Part shown: positions 22,646 to 34,727 of the stretch, piece after piece | How positions within the stretch are numbered: position 1 is the stretch's first letter | Layout: each line of letters starts with the position of its first letter | Source of the DNA: Oscheius sp. JU75 | Taxonomy: Eukaryota; Nematoda; Chromadorea; Rhabditida; Rhabditidae | DNA length: 64,000 nucleotides | Direction of reading: 5' to 3' | NCBI GenBank assembly: GCA_037178855.1 | Contig: JASJZC010000001.1 | Span: forward strand, 4,774,001 to 4,838,000 | Made by a program: the position numbers and the translations under genes | Notes under the pieces: model-generated | The model's input: the letters and a program-made list of their open reading frames with translations, nothing else | Told to the model about the DNA's origin: nothing | Database searches by the model: none

Positions 22646-23569
22646 GCTGGTGGAGTGGGAGTAGAGAACTCTGGGGGAGTTCCCGCCCCTCTTATACTCA
22701 TACCCAGCTCTCGACTGCTGTCTCTCTCGCACTCTCTGATTTCTTAATGCTCTTTCCTTCGGGCTTCGAGTGATCGCCACGGATCTCTAATCTTCCAACC
22801 GACTGGTTTCTCCCACTTTTTGATTGTCTCTTTCCACAGCCACCACCACCCCCGCCGTGACTCAGGTGTGCCAAACGCTTGGACGGAGCTAAGGGATCAT
22901 ATATGTGTTAAAATTGATTTTCTACACCGGCTGACCGGCTAGCAGACGAGGATTCACGGATATACTCTTGAGCTTCGGGTCCGAGCCAAGGATGTTCGGT
23001 TAGGATGTTCCATACCGTCTTTTTATCTAGAGGTTTTTCTGAAACTAATATAGGAGAATCTTTTGGTTTGCTGAAGATTGAGTTTCTCGTTAACCAATTA
23101 ATGGGATTCCAATAGGCTGTGACGAAAAACGAAGCCCTGGGAGCAGGTGTGGATTTAAACTTTTGGAGAAAGAGTACGATACTCAGCGGAATGTAAGCCG
23201 TTTATCTCTCCCCTTTTTGCTTATCCAATTGGTATATTTATGTGCTTCAATAATGACAAGACGTGAAAGAACGTTTGTTTGGTGAATTGGGACCAGATGT
23301 ATGCTGGAACAAAATGCTATAAACTGTCCCAAGCTATGAATGTCAAACGAAGATTTCGTTGAAATGCGAAAACAAATAACGAAAATGTCATGTTCCTTGG
23401 AAACTCTGCAAAGACGAGATTCTTATTCATTTTGTACTTCGACCCCGTAATGTTGCGTACATGCTGACCCAGCGTCAAAATCAGGCCCAAAAACAACTCC
23501 TCCTATCTAATGTCAGACTTCTTCCCTTTTCTATCGATCCTTAATCTAACTAGTCACAATTTCAGGAAG
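22646..23569. other. Divergent promoter region, calponin-like gene and ADSL
   Basis: About 920 bp between outward-facing genes. Apart from the TATA motif at 22691-22696 and a TTTCAG acceptor four bases before the ADSL ATG, no gene or repeat is evident. Confidence 0.5.
22691..22696 (-). promoter_or_regulatory. TATA box of the calponin-like gene
   Basis: TATAAG on the minus strand inside GAGTATAAGAGGGGCGGG, 46-51 bases upstream of the ATG at 22645. The position would put initiation within about 20 bases of the start codon, implying a very short leader. It is the clearest core-promoter element in the window. Confidence 0.5.
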
Positions 23570-25647
23570 ATGAGTGCCGAAGATAGATACGAGTCGGTTC
23601 TCGCTTCGCGGTATTGCAAACGAAGTCCGCTGATCCAGATTTTTTCGGAGAAAAACAAGGTAAATGTTCTTATTTTCAACCAAAAATAATGTTTAGGCCA
23701 TTCTGTGGCGCCAGCTGTGGATTTGGCTGGCCGAGGCTGAAAAGGAGCTCGGATTGAAGCAGGTTACCCAGGAGGCAATCGACGAGATGAAGAATAACCA
23801 GGGCAGTCTCGACTGGAATCTGCTTCGCGAGGAGGAAAAGAAGCTGAAACACGATGTCATGGCCCATAATCACGTCTTTGGAAAAGTTTCAAATTATCTA
23901 ATTTTCTCCTAAAAATGCTTTAGATCTGTCCCAAAGCAGCTGGTATTATCCATCTCGGAGCGACGTCCTGTTTCGTCCAGGATAACGCCGATTTGATCGT
24001 GATTCGAGATTCTATCGACTACTTGCTCAAAAGGTTGAACTTTTATGAGGAAAATAATTGTTGAAATCTTGCAGAATTGCCACCGTGCTCAGCCGAATGA
24101 GCAGCTTTGCCAGCAAGCACGCGGAAACGGTCACAGTTGGACGGACGCATTATCAGACAGCATCCTTGACCACAGTCGGAAAACGGACCTGCATCTGGGC
24201 CCAGGAGCTGCTCATGGCTTTCAATCAAGTTAGAAATCGGTTTATTTTTGTCTAACGAGACCTCAGTTGAAACAATTCCGCGAAAACCTCCGTTTCCGAG
24301 GTATCAAAGGAGCCACGGGCACCCAGGATTCGTTTTTGACTCTTTTCAATGGCGACGAGGAGAAAGTAACCACTTTATGATCACAAATTGAAAATATTTT
24401 AGGTAGAGGAACTGGACCGTCTAGTGACCAAGAAGGCCGGATTCAGGCACAAATTCAACATTACCGGACAGACGTACTCTCGCCAGCAGGATGCACAGCT
24501 GATTTTCGCCTTATCGCTGATCGGCGCCTCCTGCAAAAAGATCTGCACGGATATTCGAGTCCTACAGGCCATGGGCGAACTTTTGGAACCTTTCGAGGAA
24601 GTTTGTCTTGTATTTTTTCATTCATTTACGGCCTTTTGCAGAATCAGATCGGCTCGTCCGCCATGCCCTACAAAAAGAATCCGATGAAGAGTGAGCGTTG
24701 CTGCTCGCTGGCCCGTTCCCTCATCAATCAGCCGTCGGTAGGATAATTTCTTGTACCTTATTGCCATTCGGGAGGAAAGTAAACTCCTATGCTTATATAA
24801 TTTCAATTTGAAGCTCAAAACCACAGTATCGTATCAAAATTCATCATCTTACATGAAGTATAGGTCCCACATCTTATCAAGATATTTTATTTAGAAATCG
24901 GCACCGGGTCAGTTTAATAAGCCACTAGAAGAAAACAAACGTAATATCCAGAGCTAGTTAGGCTCCTGTCCTTTCTACTCAACTTACGAGATCTCATGCA
25001 ATCTTCGAAGGATTCAAAGTGAAATAAACATTGATGCGTTCGTTATTGGGTCCTTTTTTCAGGAGGCCCTGTCAATTTTTGCCGATCAGGGCCTAGAACG
25101 TACTTTGGACGACTCGGCAGGTCGAAGAATGCTCATTCCTGACACGATTCTGACTGCAGAGGCGCTGCTGACCACTCTCCAGGTTTTTTTCCTACTGATT
25201 GCCCAATTTTTGTCATTTCAGAACGTCTTCGAGGGTCTGAGCTTACAGTCGAGCAATGTGGAGAGAGTTGTTCGCGAGGAACTACCCTACTTGGCTCTCG
25301 AGAAAGCAATGATGTGGTTGACGGAGGAAGGCGTCGATAGACAGAAAGCTCACGCCGTCATCAGGACCACAGCTCTGAATGCCAAGGAGCAGCAGGCCAC
25401 TCAGCCCGTCAATATGGAACAGATGCTGAAGGATAGCTTCTTTGATTCGGTCAGTCTTTTTCCGATTTGTTTTGGGTAGAAACGAGGGATTTAGATTCGG
25501 GACCGGGTACTTGCTCTGGCAAATTCGCCAATCTCGTTCACCGGCCGATCGGCCTCTCAGACTCGTCGTTTCATTGCCGAAGAACTAGAGCCAGCCATTG
25601 CGCCTTACGTCGATTCAGCTTCGGCTAGTGTTGAGCTGGATGTTTGA
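23570..25647 (+). CDS. ADSL: Adenylosuccinate lyase
   Basis: About nine exons encode some 480 residues of the fumarase/aspartase superfamily. ADSL acts twice in purine synthesis, splitting SAICAR to AICAR and adenylosuccinate to AMP, both releasing fumarate. Visible motifs: N-terminal [29 protein letters not shown], the histidine-bearing [17 protein letters not shown], and the family signature with catalytic serine [14 protein letters not shown], then [11 protein letters not shown] and the C-terminal [12 protein letters not shown]. The start ATG 23570 follows a TTTCAG acceptor. Introns are short except the one at about 24739-25063 (325 nt), which lies after LINQPS and may contain inserted DNA. 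NTAQ1 starts 133 bp downstream in the same orientation. Confidence 0.97.
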
Positions 25648-25780
25648 CCACATTTTATACTTCTTTTATATTAAGATTTACCGATACGAGCAACAACATT
25701 CCATAAATTTTGTCGTAGTGTTTATTGGTTCATTCCAATACATCATGGTTCCCTATCTGAACCTCGTAACTCCTTCAGAG

Positions 25781-26425
25781 ATGAATAGGGAAAGCTGTTC
25801 CTATGCTTCTTGCTACTGTGAGGAGAATATCTACAAATTGGCTGAAAGTCTAGGCGAAGAAGCAGAGGATTTGGCAGTCGTATTCATCTCAAACCAGAAT
25901 AGAACGATCCCTCTGTTTGCTCAGAAATCGCAGTCGTCTTGTCTGGTAGAAGGACTGTAAGTTCCTGAATCTTCCTGCTAAAAAGCATCATGTTAGACCC
26001 GTGGTCATCTGGGATTACCATGTGATTCTGCTGGAGAGACGCTCGTCCTCCTGGGTGGTTTGGGATCTGGACTCGACGGTCGAATTTCCCTGTTCAGCTC
26101 GTGAATACTACAGTCGGACCATTGTGCCGGAGATACAGTTGAAGGAGCAGTATCGGCGGTGAGACGAGACCTTTTTCCACATCTACATCCATCTTGCAGC
26201 CAATTTCGAGTGATACCCGCTGTCACATTCCTCCGAATGTTCTCGAGCAATCGATCGCATATGCTCCGAAAAGATGGCTCGTACAGTTCCCCGCTTCCTC
26301 CGTGGCCAGCTATCTGGAAAGACGAGGACACACTGCAAAAAATGATCACAATGTGTCCGGACGAACTCGCCGATGAGACGAAAATCTACACTGAACAGTC
26401 TTTCTATGATGCCTTTTGTGTCTAA
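25781..26425 (+). CDS. NTAQ1: Protein N-terminal glutamine amidohydrolase
   Basis: Three exons, about 185 residues. NTAQ1 deamidates N-terminal Gln to Glu, feeding the Arg/N-degron pathway. The three catalytic residues known for the human enzyme are preserved: Cys in SCYCEEN, His in VIWDYHVILLE and Asp in VWDLDSTVEFPC. Further conserved blocks are RRQFRVIPA, SNRSHM and PLPPWPAI. The length is close to the human protein (205). A strong acceptor, AACTCCTTCAG|AG, sits two bases before the ATG and the ADSL stop is only 133 bp upstream with no AATAAA between them, suggesting a trans-spliced downstream operon gene. The C-terminus (YTEQSFYDAFCV) matches the family end. Confidence 0.93.
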
Positions 26426-27027
26426 TCACCATGTTTTACTTGGCTTGATAAAGGGTTTTGTCATCTTGTTCCTCCGGCCGGGGAGCTATTCGTCTACGGA
26501 TCCCGCCTTCGAAGGCTGCTTCATTGTGACAGGCTGCGTCTTGGCCACGGAACTTTTGCTGCTGCCTGCTGGGACTCTTACTTAATTCACATCCTATGCT
26601 TGTCTCTGCCCGAAGAAAAAAAACGTGATTCCTGTCACTGGTTTTTTTAATGTGGTCTGCGATTTTTCGAGCCTTCATATCACCTTAGTTTCCACGTCGA
26701 ACAACGAGAAACAAACAAAAACGTTAAATATCCTTAACTCTTGTTCAAATTTGGAGTTGTGGCGATTTTGTCCAATATTTAGTGGCAAATCGTTCGAAAC
26801 ATCTCAGATTCAAGCTTACCAGGAATTCAGGTAGCTTGAAGCTACTTTTCAGATAAATGCAGCTGAAATGATGAAGCACATACTACTAAACGTAAACGTT
26901 ACAAACAGCACAGAATTGCGTCCCTTTTCCGCTTTCCACAGCCTTTCTGCGTCTCTGACGCGGTCAGTGTCTGACCCTTTTTTTTGCTCGAATCTCCTGC
27001 GGACCACCTCCAAATGATCTGAAGGAA
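26426..27027. other. Intergenic region between NTAQ1 and EXOC7
   Basis: About 600 bp, AT-rich in the middle, with no supported gene. The distance is larger than in the neighbouring pairs, so EXOC7 probably has its own promoter here. Confidence 0.4.
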
Positions 27028-29442
27028 ATGGCTAAATCTAATGCGGAAATGATAAACAAGCGTCTGCAGCAGGTATGTTCAGTATTTACGCAACAAAACT
27101 TGGACAGGAAGAAGAATGGCTGCGACAGTTCGAGTCAAATGTGGCCAAAAGTGCCCACCTGAGGAATTCAATCGAGGGGATCATCGATAAATTCTATGAC
27201 AGACTGACCTCGTTGGAGCAGAATGTCCTTCCAATGCATGAGGTTAACGGCAGGTTGCAGGTCAAGCAGAAAAGTTTGTAGTTTTGGAGTAAAAAACCAG
27301 GAAATCGCAGATATCCAACGCCTGATCAACACCATCGATGCGACGAGTCAGTTCTATGGGAGGACTAGTGAGCTTGAGAGCAGTATAAGGTTCGTTTTTC
27401 ACCGAAATACGCGAAAATGTTGGCATTTTGAGGGATGGAGTGGCCTCGCACAACGTAACAGCCTACCTCGAACAGATGGAAAATCTCCAGCAAGCCGTGA
27501 AATTTTTCGAAACCCACAAAAACTACCAAGTTAAGAGCGAGAATATGGTGAGTGAACACTTCTTTCCTACGAAAATGTTCCAGAAAATGACTCTTGAACT
27601 AGGCTTCACAATGCTGGAGAAAGAATACAGGAATGTGATCCTCAGAAATACCCTCCAAGCAGATTCTAATGTCCTGGTCGACAGCCTGGACGAGCAATAT
27701 GGTTGGTTTCATGGACAAAAAAAACTAAAATCCATCCTAGAACTGCTGGGAAATCGGGGAAAGGACATTAAAACTATCAAGAGTCTCGAAGAGGTAGTCA
27801 AGCTTGGAATCTGGCTTCTAAACTATGGCAGATCTCGATTTCTAAGCCATTATTCCGAAATTAGGTTGGTTTTCTGTTATTTTACACTGGAAAAATAGCA
27901 ATTTAGGGGAGAAAATATGCTGAAAGCTGTCAATGCAATAGCCCAGCATCATCAGGCTCTGGTAGCCAAGACTCCGAGTCGAACAAAAGTGTAAGTCTGA
28001 GAAGTTTGTGAAAAGTTTTAATTTCAATATAGAGTCAATAAACGAGCGGGAAAAGGCGAGCGAGCTGTGAAAAAAGAGCCCGAGTTTGGAGGACACGCGG
28101 AAGAGGGAGCTCTTCTGGTTTTTGGATGTTTTTTGGCCCTGTTGGAGGTAGAGGACAGCATAATGCAAAGAGCCATTCCGGATACCTCGAAACGGGCTCA
28201 GGTAATAAATAGAAGACCCAAACTGAGTCTTGGTTTAAGGTGTTCCGAGAAGTTGTCTATAAGCCCTTCTTCTTTGTTACTCGACATGTTCAACGGGTCG
28301 TCCAGGATTCATCGGGCGGAGTTGTGCCTCTACTTCCGCTTCTTCGCTTCCTGTCAGCACACCAGACAAGGCTGCATAATCTGGCAACGGTGAGTATACA
28401 TTTTACCATCCTTTTCTCACTTCGTATGTCACTGAGCCCCTAAAAGTGAGTCATCTCTTCAGAACAGCACTGGCGATATCCCATTCGAGAATCTGGTCCG
28501 ACAGATTCGAATGAACGCTGTGGGAAACATCAATGAGTTCGTCGAGAGCCTGAAAAATGATGTGGACAAGTTCATTCCGGCAGACGGAAACGTCCATCCG
28601 ATCACGCCAAAGGTTCGTCCACAGTCCTAACTCTAACTCTCTTTTAGACCCTCAACTTTTTGGTGACGCTGACAGTTCATCGACACACTGTCACACAGCA
28701 GGTTCTCTCGCTGACAGCCGCTCCGAACGAAAATCAGTCCCTGCTGCTACCGAAACTCTTTGCCCGTATCCTCTCGGCTCTGGGGACTTGTATTTGTCGT
28801 AAGGCAGAGAACTATGACAGCCCGGCACTGGGTCAGATCTTTTTGCTCAACAACTACAACTACATTGCCAAGGCGCTGTCCGATGAGGAGGATGCTCTCC
28901 TTCCGGTGATTAGCGAGCAGAATGCCCAGATTCTGTCCTTCTACCAGGCGGAAATCTCGAAGTGTATTCAGAGCTACATGCACAGGTAAAATTTGTTTGA
29001 AAAAAGGATTGTGACGGAGGTATGCAGTAGGTACTCGCCTGGACACATGGTTTTTTTCACGAGTGAACACAAACCTGGTGCCTTTGAAAAGAACTTTTCA
29101 GCTGGTCCAACGTCATCGGCACGCTAAAAGGCTTGAATCGAATCGGAGAAGACCGAGTCGCCGCCAGAAATATGGCCAGTGTAAGTCACGAGAGCTCTCA
29201 CAGAAATCACACAATTTTCGCAGAACTTCTCCCGGGAATTCGACCTGGTCTGCTCCAGCCAACAGATATACTGTATCTCCGATACAGGGCTGGCATCTGA
29301 GGTTCGGAACAAGATAAAGGACGCTATCCTGCCGCACTATGCTCAGCTGACACCAAAACTGAAAGACTTACACAGACAGGTCAAGTACAGCGAAGACTCG
29401 CTGGCCATCGTGATCGGACGCCTGTTTGACAATCCAGCTTAG
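27028..29442 (+). CDS. EXOC7: Exocyst complex component 7 (Exo70)
   Basis: About fourteen short exons give roughly 640 residues, the usual Exo70 length. Exo70 binds PI(4,5)P2 and tethers secretory vesicles to the plasma membrane as part of the eight-subunit exocyst. The N-terminus is coiled-coil (EEEWLRQFESNV, then NVLPMHEVNGRLQVKQKN). The C-terminal Pfam Exo70 region is well kept: FVTRHVQRVVQDSSGG, AVGNINEFVESLKND, HPITPKTLNFL, FLLNNYNYIAKAL, KGLNRIGEDRVAAR, NFSREFDLVCSSQ, then DAILPHYAQLTPKL and VKYSEDSLAIVIGRLFD. Stop TAG 29440-29442, AATAAA 29536-29541. NUDT19 follows after 188 bp on the same strand. Confidence 0.95.
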
Positions 29443-29630
29443 GAATTTGTACATTTTTCGATACTTATATAGTCTGTGATACTTAATTTGTTGCTATCTC
29501 CGCCACCGACAGGTTGTGATTACTTACCAGAGCATAATAAACGTATTTCTATACCCGGAGTTCGTCTAACTTTGCTCTCAATTGCATGCTTTTCTTTTGT
29601 GTAAAAAGACTGAGTTTTTACATTTAAGAA

Positions 29631-30593
29631 ATGGCAGCTGCTCCGTGGAGGATATCAGCTACTGTGATCATTAGTAAGCCTCCTTTCTTGCTCTGTAAAT
29701 CCAGAAACTTCAGTATCAAAAACCACGGGTCGTGTGCTAATGATGAGGAGGGGGCCGAAGGCCAAATTCATGCCCAACGCTTATGTTTTTCCCGGCGGTT
29801 TGCTCGATAAGAGTGACGAGAATCTCGGATCGGGAACGCGTATCTGTGCTCTTAGGGTCCGTCAGGCGTTTCCATCAGAAAACCAGTAAATTTCAGGAAG
29901 CTTTTGAAGAAACCGGCCTTCTTTTGACGAAAGACGGCGTGCTCTCGGCTGCAGACGATCCCAAACTGGCCGAGCGACAGGATAAAGTGAATAGTAATCC
30001 GACCGCCTTCAAACAAGTTCTGGATCCGACGGCAGCCGAAAGTCTCATCCCTTTGAGCACCTGGCTCACACCTACAGCTTATCCCAAACGTTTTATGACC
30101 GACTTTTATCTCCTGCCAGTGGAAGGTTTTTTTTTAATGCTTCTAACGGTTAGATTCAACTCTGCCTACTAAAGTTTGTTATGCATCCCGTTCTCTACAA
30201 CAACCTAGACTCATACTTTTATCGTATCATAATTTCAGGCGAGCCGGAGATTCGAATGTGCCAGCGGGAAATGACGGAATTCGGCTGGGAATCGCCGTCG
30301 GAGTGTCTACAGAAGGGCGAGGGACTGCCGCCACCTCAAGTCTACAAGATGACGATTCTCTCGCAGCTCGGCGTTCCGGAACTTCAGGCCTCGGGACCAG
30401 TCAGCCGAGTGATCGCGCCTCAAAAAGTCACAAACAAGGAGGGCAACGAAGTGGCCATGATCCTGCCAGGAGATCACCTCTATATCGGTATTCGTGATTA
30501 TTTTCGTATACCTGTTTTCCAGAAGAAAACTGCGAATTCGTGCCTATAAGGGAAGTCGATGAGAGCGTGTTGCAGCCGGATCCGAAGAAATAG
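29631..30593 (+). CDS. NUDT19: Nudix hydrolase, NUDT19-like
   Basis: Five exons, about 250 residues. The Nudix box core REAFEETGLLL is split by an intron right after CALR, and is preceded by the NUDT19-type YVFPGGLLDKSDE and a long interval before RICALREAFEE. The protein begins AAAPWRISATVII and has TGRVLMMRRGPKAKFMPNA. NUDT19 (RP2) enzymes hydrolyse CoA and acyl-CoA in peroxisomes in mammals; the C-terminus here (ending PDPKK) shows no obvious peroxisomal targeting tripeptide. Later family blocks: STWLTPTAYPKRFMTDFYL, PPPQVYKM and NEVAMILPGDHLY. Acceptor-like TTTAAG lies just before the ATG. AATAAA at 30753-30758. Confidence 0.85.
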
Positions 30594-30909
30594 GCCACCA
30601 GTAATTATGAGTTTACAGCAAAGTTTTAGACCCACTCATCGAGTACAATACGTCGATCTGTGGAAGAAGCCAAGGGTCTATCAGCATCTGCTAGAAGAGC
30701 CTTACAAGACAATTTTTAGGAAGATCAAGTGCCATTCAAAGCTGTAGATAGAAATAAAAACAATAGTTTTTTTTACATCTGATAGAACGATGGAGAATCG
30801 TCAATGAAAACTACTTCATCAATTCCAGTTGTAGGTGTAACTAAACTGGGGTGTCCTCAAAATACCTCAACTTTTTCTAGAAAAAAGACTGAAAGAAATT
30901 TAGCTAGTA

Positions 30910-32421
30910 ATGAGATGCCCGTCCTCTTCTTTCTCAGTAGTTGAGTTTCCGGGACCCTTGCTACAGCTGATCGGCCAAATCGTCAGACCTACAGCCGGTA
31001 CGCAGATCTTTTCCCTGCAACGCTTTCTCCTCTGTTGCTTACTTTTCAGTCCAACAGATTCCTAATGAATCCCGAGCTCGATCTGTCCAGAATCCCTTCA
31101 CGTCTAGTCTATGAAGTTGCCAAGAAAGCAAGAGCTTTGATCTCAGATCTACAGATTCATTTTCAGCTGAAACCGAAAGAGTTTGTCCGTTTTCATCGAA
31201 CATGCAAAAATGTCCACGGAGTATGTCATCGACACAAGAATTTGATTGATCTGAGAGTGAACAATCTGTTCTGCGAGACGGTAGGAAACCTGAGAAATGT
31301 TTGGAAACGTTATAGAACGGACAAATAACAATGCTTGTGCAGCCTTACCCTGCCGATAAGATTAATTTGGAGGAAAAGGTGGAAGAATTGACCATGTTCA
31401 CCTTGAAGGCAAAGTCTTTAGTCACTTCGGTAAGTTTTTGAACGATGGATTACCGAGGTTTAGCTCAATTTCTCCGCTCCGTTGGCGAGAAAAATCATAG
31501 TACTTGTACAAAAACTACGCCTTAAAATTGATAAGATGGTCTTCGCGAGGCCGATTTCGTGTCCGGGACAAGATCTTCGTTCCATTCTCGAGGTATTTTC
31601 AAAAAAAGCAAAAAAAAAAACCAATACTTAAGATAGCTCGAGTCAGAAATGTATGTATCTTCGCCAACATTACAAAAGGACTCGTGCCTCCGGCTGCTTT
31701 TAATAAGTTATGTTACGGACCGGAAACAGTATAGTTACAGTTATTTGTGGAATGCAATGCGCTTATTCTTCGGACCGCGCCGTACCGATTACCTATTTTG
31801 TCAGAGAGCATCTAGTGTTCAAGAACATACTTCTAATTGATTTTTTTTGCAAAGAGGAGCAAAACGAAATCCGGTACGAGAACTTTGGTGTATGGGCGTT
31901 GGAACGCTCTTTTCTGTTTTTAAAAATTGTAGCAATTGGTGCTTTTTAGATCCGAAGCCTGGAAATAATGTTGTGCGACTTCTCGGACGGCGACCTCTTG
32001 GATTTATCTGCCGGATGGTTGGACATTAGTAGTTTGGCCATAACTGCTTCTGGTCTGAACCAATTTCTTCGAGTGAGACTATAGATGAAACAATAATACT
32101 ACTTGTTTTTTTTAGCAGTGGTACAGTGGAGAGCGTTGCTTCGAGCATATCAGTCTCCAAACCGCTCCTTTGAAAGCAGAGGATGTGGTAAGAGATCTCC
32201 CCGTCTCACTTCTCTACAATATTGACTCGCATGCCGATTCGATCATCGGCTACAAGACAGTTGGAGACCGGAACCTGCAGGGAAAATCCTTCTATGTGCT
32301 GATGAAACCGGAAATGATGGAACCGTACGTGCTCTGCATTGGACGAGACTCTGTAACTATACAGCTGACAGCTAATCCGGCCAGATATTTGGCCAACTAT
32401 CGGTCTAATGCATACCACTAG
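30910..32421 (+). CDS. F-box protein A (FBA2-like family), paralogue of the gene at 32585
   Basis: About nine exons joined by eye. The F-box-like segment is LDLSRIPSRLVYEVAKK joined to LKPKEFVRFHRTCKNVHG, and the C-terminal half contains LNQFLRQWYSGER and SFYVLMKP...PARYLANY, which resembles the nematode F-box-associated FBA2 region. F-box proteins bring substrates to SCF ubiquitin ligases through SKP1. The intron inside the F-box appears to be GC-AG (AAGAAA|GCAAGAG to TTTTCAG): removing it restores exact colinearity with paralogue B (EIVKK/LPVRDF), while reading through adds 13 unmatched residues. The start is uncertain (ATG 30910 or an exon after CTTTCTCAG), and the junction near 31730/31949 is chosen for frame. 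The stop is 163 bp from the stop of the inverted paralogue. Confidence 0.6.
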
Positions 32422-32584
32422 AGAGAGAGGCATTTATAACTTTTATAAGACATTTATAACTATCAGGAATGTCCGTTTCTTCAGAGCAAAGGCTGTTTGG
32501 CGAAACCAAAAGTTTCCAGTATAAAAAACTGGCTCTATTCCGATTCGTTAGCTGCTTGATCAAGATTAGCGACGGTCCTCAAGC

Positions 32585-33846
32585 TCAATCTTTACTGATA
32601 ACTTCGTCAATACACAAGCAATGGTCGACCGGGTGTTCACAGTGACAACAAAGTCCTGTTACAATCTCAAAGTCCTCCGGCAACAAAAAGTATGTAATTG
32701 CTCGGACGGGGTCAGACCAGATGCTAATGAACACGGAATTCTCGTGAACTTTGACCACGCACATCTGTTCCAGATTGTTCGGTCGTATTAGTACGTAAAA
32801 GGACCAGTCACGGATCTTGATGTTCAGTAGCCGGGGGTCAAGTTGGCTCAGAATAGAATCTTCGTGGATTGAGGAAGAGTACATCAGATTGGCTTGGAGG
32901 TTCTCAAAAAGGGTCTCGGTGGAGAGACGACTAAGGTTGAAAGTGTATTGGGCTATCTTTCTCTCGCCGCGGAGCCATCGCTTGAAAGAGTATGGGTATA
33001 AGGAGTAAGACAGAGCTACCTTTAAAATTTGATTGATTCCGAAACTGGTGATATTGTTGGAAGTTATAGACAGGGTCGTTGAGAAAAGAGACAGCAGGTC
33101 CTCATTTTGGTAGTCGGAACTCTCGAAGTGTATCCATTCCACCTAAAATGGACGATTGATACCGCCTAATGAACTCCACAGTATTCAGTCCAAAGACTCA
33201 CATTTTGTACACTTTTTGCTGGAAGAACAGCCCGGGAAACGCAATCCTCCATGAACAGCTGATAGATTGGACCGATGATCTGTACTTTTGAGCGTGGCTC
33301 CTACGCAAATGACTCTTACCTCGATGAACTCACAGAATAATCTTTGGTCGCAATTGATCGGTCCATAGATTCTAAGATCAGTACAGGTTGCTCTCAAGCA
33401 CTTGGCGGAACTCAGCAAATTTTTCATCGACTCATTGTCTAATGGAGCCTGAAACATAATGTTTTCCTGATTTGAAGAATCCATCAAACTCACAAAGATG
33501 TCGAAGATTCTACAACTGAAGCTGAACATCCGTAGCACATGGCGATTCTCATTGAAGTTCACTCTCGACTTGGATTTTATCTTGATCGTGTTGTCCTAAA
33601 GAGCAGATATAGCTTGAAAACATTCTAGAGCTACCGGCCCACATTGGATATAAGGAACCTGGAGAGTCACAAGGCCTTGTCTCTTCGTACATAAAGAATG
33701 GATATCTTTGGTGAGGGCTTGGAACTTGAGAAAGTCACGAACTGGGAGCTGAAAATGATTTATCGGATGAATGAAACAATTCTGACCTTTTTAACAATCT
33801 GTACAGTGAGTTCAGAAGGGATTCCAGCAAGATCAAAGTAGGACAT
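32585..33846 (-). CDS. F-box protein B (FBA2-like family), paralogue of the gene at 30910
   Basis: Seven exons. F-box: MSYFDLAGIPSELTVQIVKK joined to LPVRDFLKFQALTKDIHSLC. The long last exon (to 33142) holds VEWIHFESSDYQNEDL, FKRWLRGER and SFYVLIRPNNLEQ, and ends with a cysteine/histidine cluster GLCCHCEHPVDHCLC not seen in paralogue A. The order of blocks, W..GER spacing and SFYVL..P motif match paralogue A along the whole length, so the two are a duplicated pair arranged tail to tail. Likely SCF substrate receptor. The start at 33846 is the first Met of the F-box; the frame stays open upstream to about 33918 (VVYVRVHPHPDPHH), so a further 5' exon is possible. Confidence 0.6.
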
Positions 33847-34727
33847 GCCAGGCAGCAGCTGTCTGACTAAAATGTGATGAGGATCGGGGTGGGGGTGGAC
33901 CCGCACATAAACAACCTGTTGCCATGCGTTTGTTTGAAAATGATTGTGTAAACTGATTTTTCAAAGAGAAAGAATTCAGGAGAGTATATGAAAAGTGGGC
34001 AGTGAAGGTGCACCATAGTTAGTGGACGTAGTGCTTCGAGGCAAACGTAAGGTAATCTTCGATTCCTACCTTCGGACCAAATTATCTACCTTAGCGATGT
34101 TTTACAAACGTGTTCAGCGTGATCTGTTCTATAACTTCACAGAACATGTTAACAATAAGAGACTCCTTGTTTCCAGAATATATAGTCGAGGTTGGTCGCT
34201 GGTGAGACCCACTGTAAAAAAAAAAGTTACTATAGGATTCCCCCTCCAAACAGGGTCTTTTCCAGGAGAGTGATTCTTGGAGCCTGTTCCGAAAAGATAT
34301 GATAAACTTACTTTCTGCCGGGCCACAGCCAGACTGCCTTTTTCGCTATCGGGCCGCTCTCTTTCCCCTTTCCCCTTTGCACTTTTTGCCGCCAACACTG
34401 CTTCTTTCCATTCTCGTCACTTTTCGAAAATGGCTGTCTCGGATTACCCGCCAAATCGCTCTAATTTACTGGTTTTCTGCACTCTTCCCGCCCCAGACTT
34501 TCGAACATAAACATTCGCCCTCTCTCTCGCTCTTTGAGGATGTTTATCGATTTGTGCCCCTGTCCACACTCTGTCCTGTGCTTATATCCTTCAGTCGCTT
34601 GCCAGCCGCAGCTTTTTTGAAGTGAAAGCTCATATATGGTCCAGAGCGATAAACAGTTCTCTTTTTCTCATCGTCTCACTCTCTGGAACGCCTTCCTTGC
34701 CCCTACCCAACCTCCATCTTCAGTAAG
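33847..34727. other. Divergent promoter region, F-box B and LAT transporter
   Basis: About 880 bp. Open frames at 34277-34625 have low-complexity Phe/Ser-rich translations and no homology. The stretch just before 34728 is pyrimidine-rich and ends with ATCTTCAG five bases before the transporter ATG. Confidence 0.4.
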
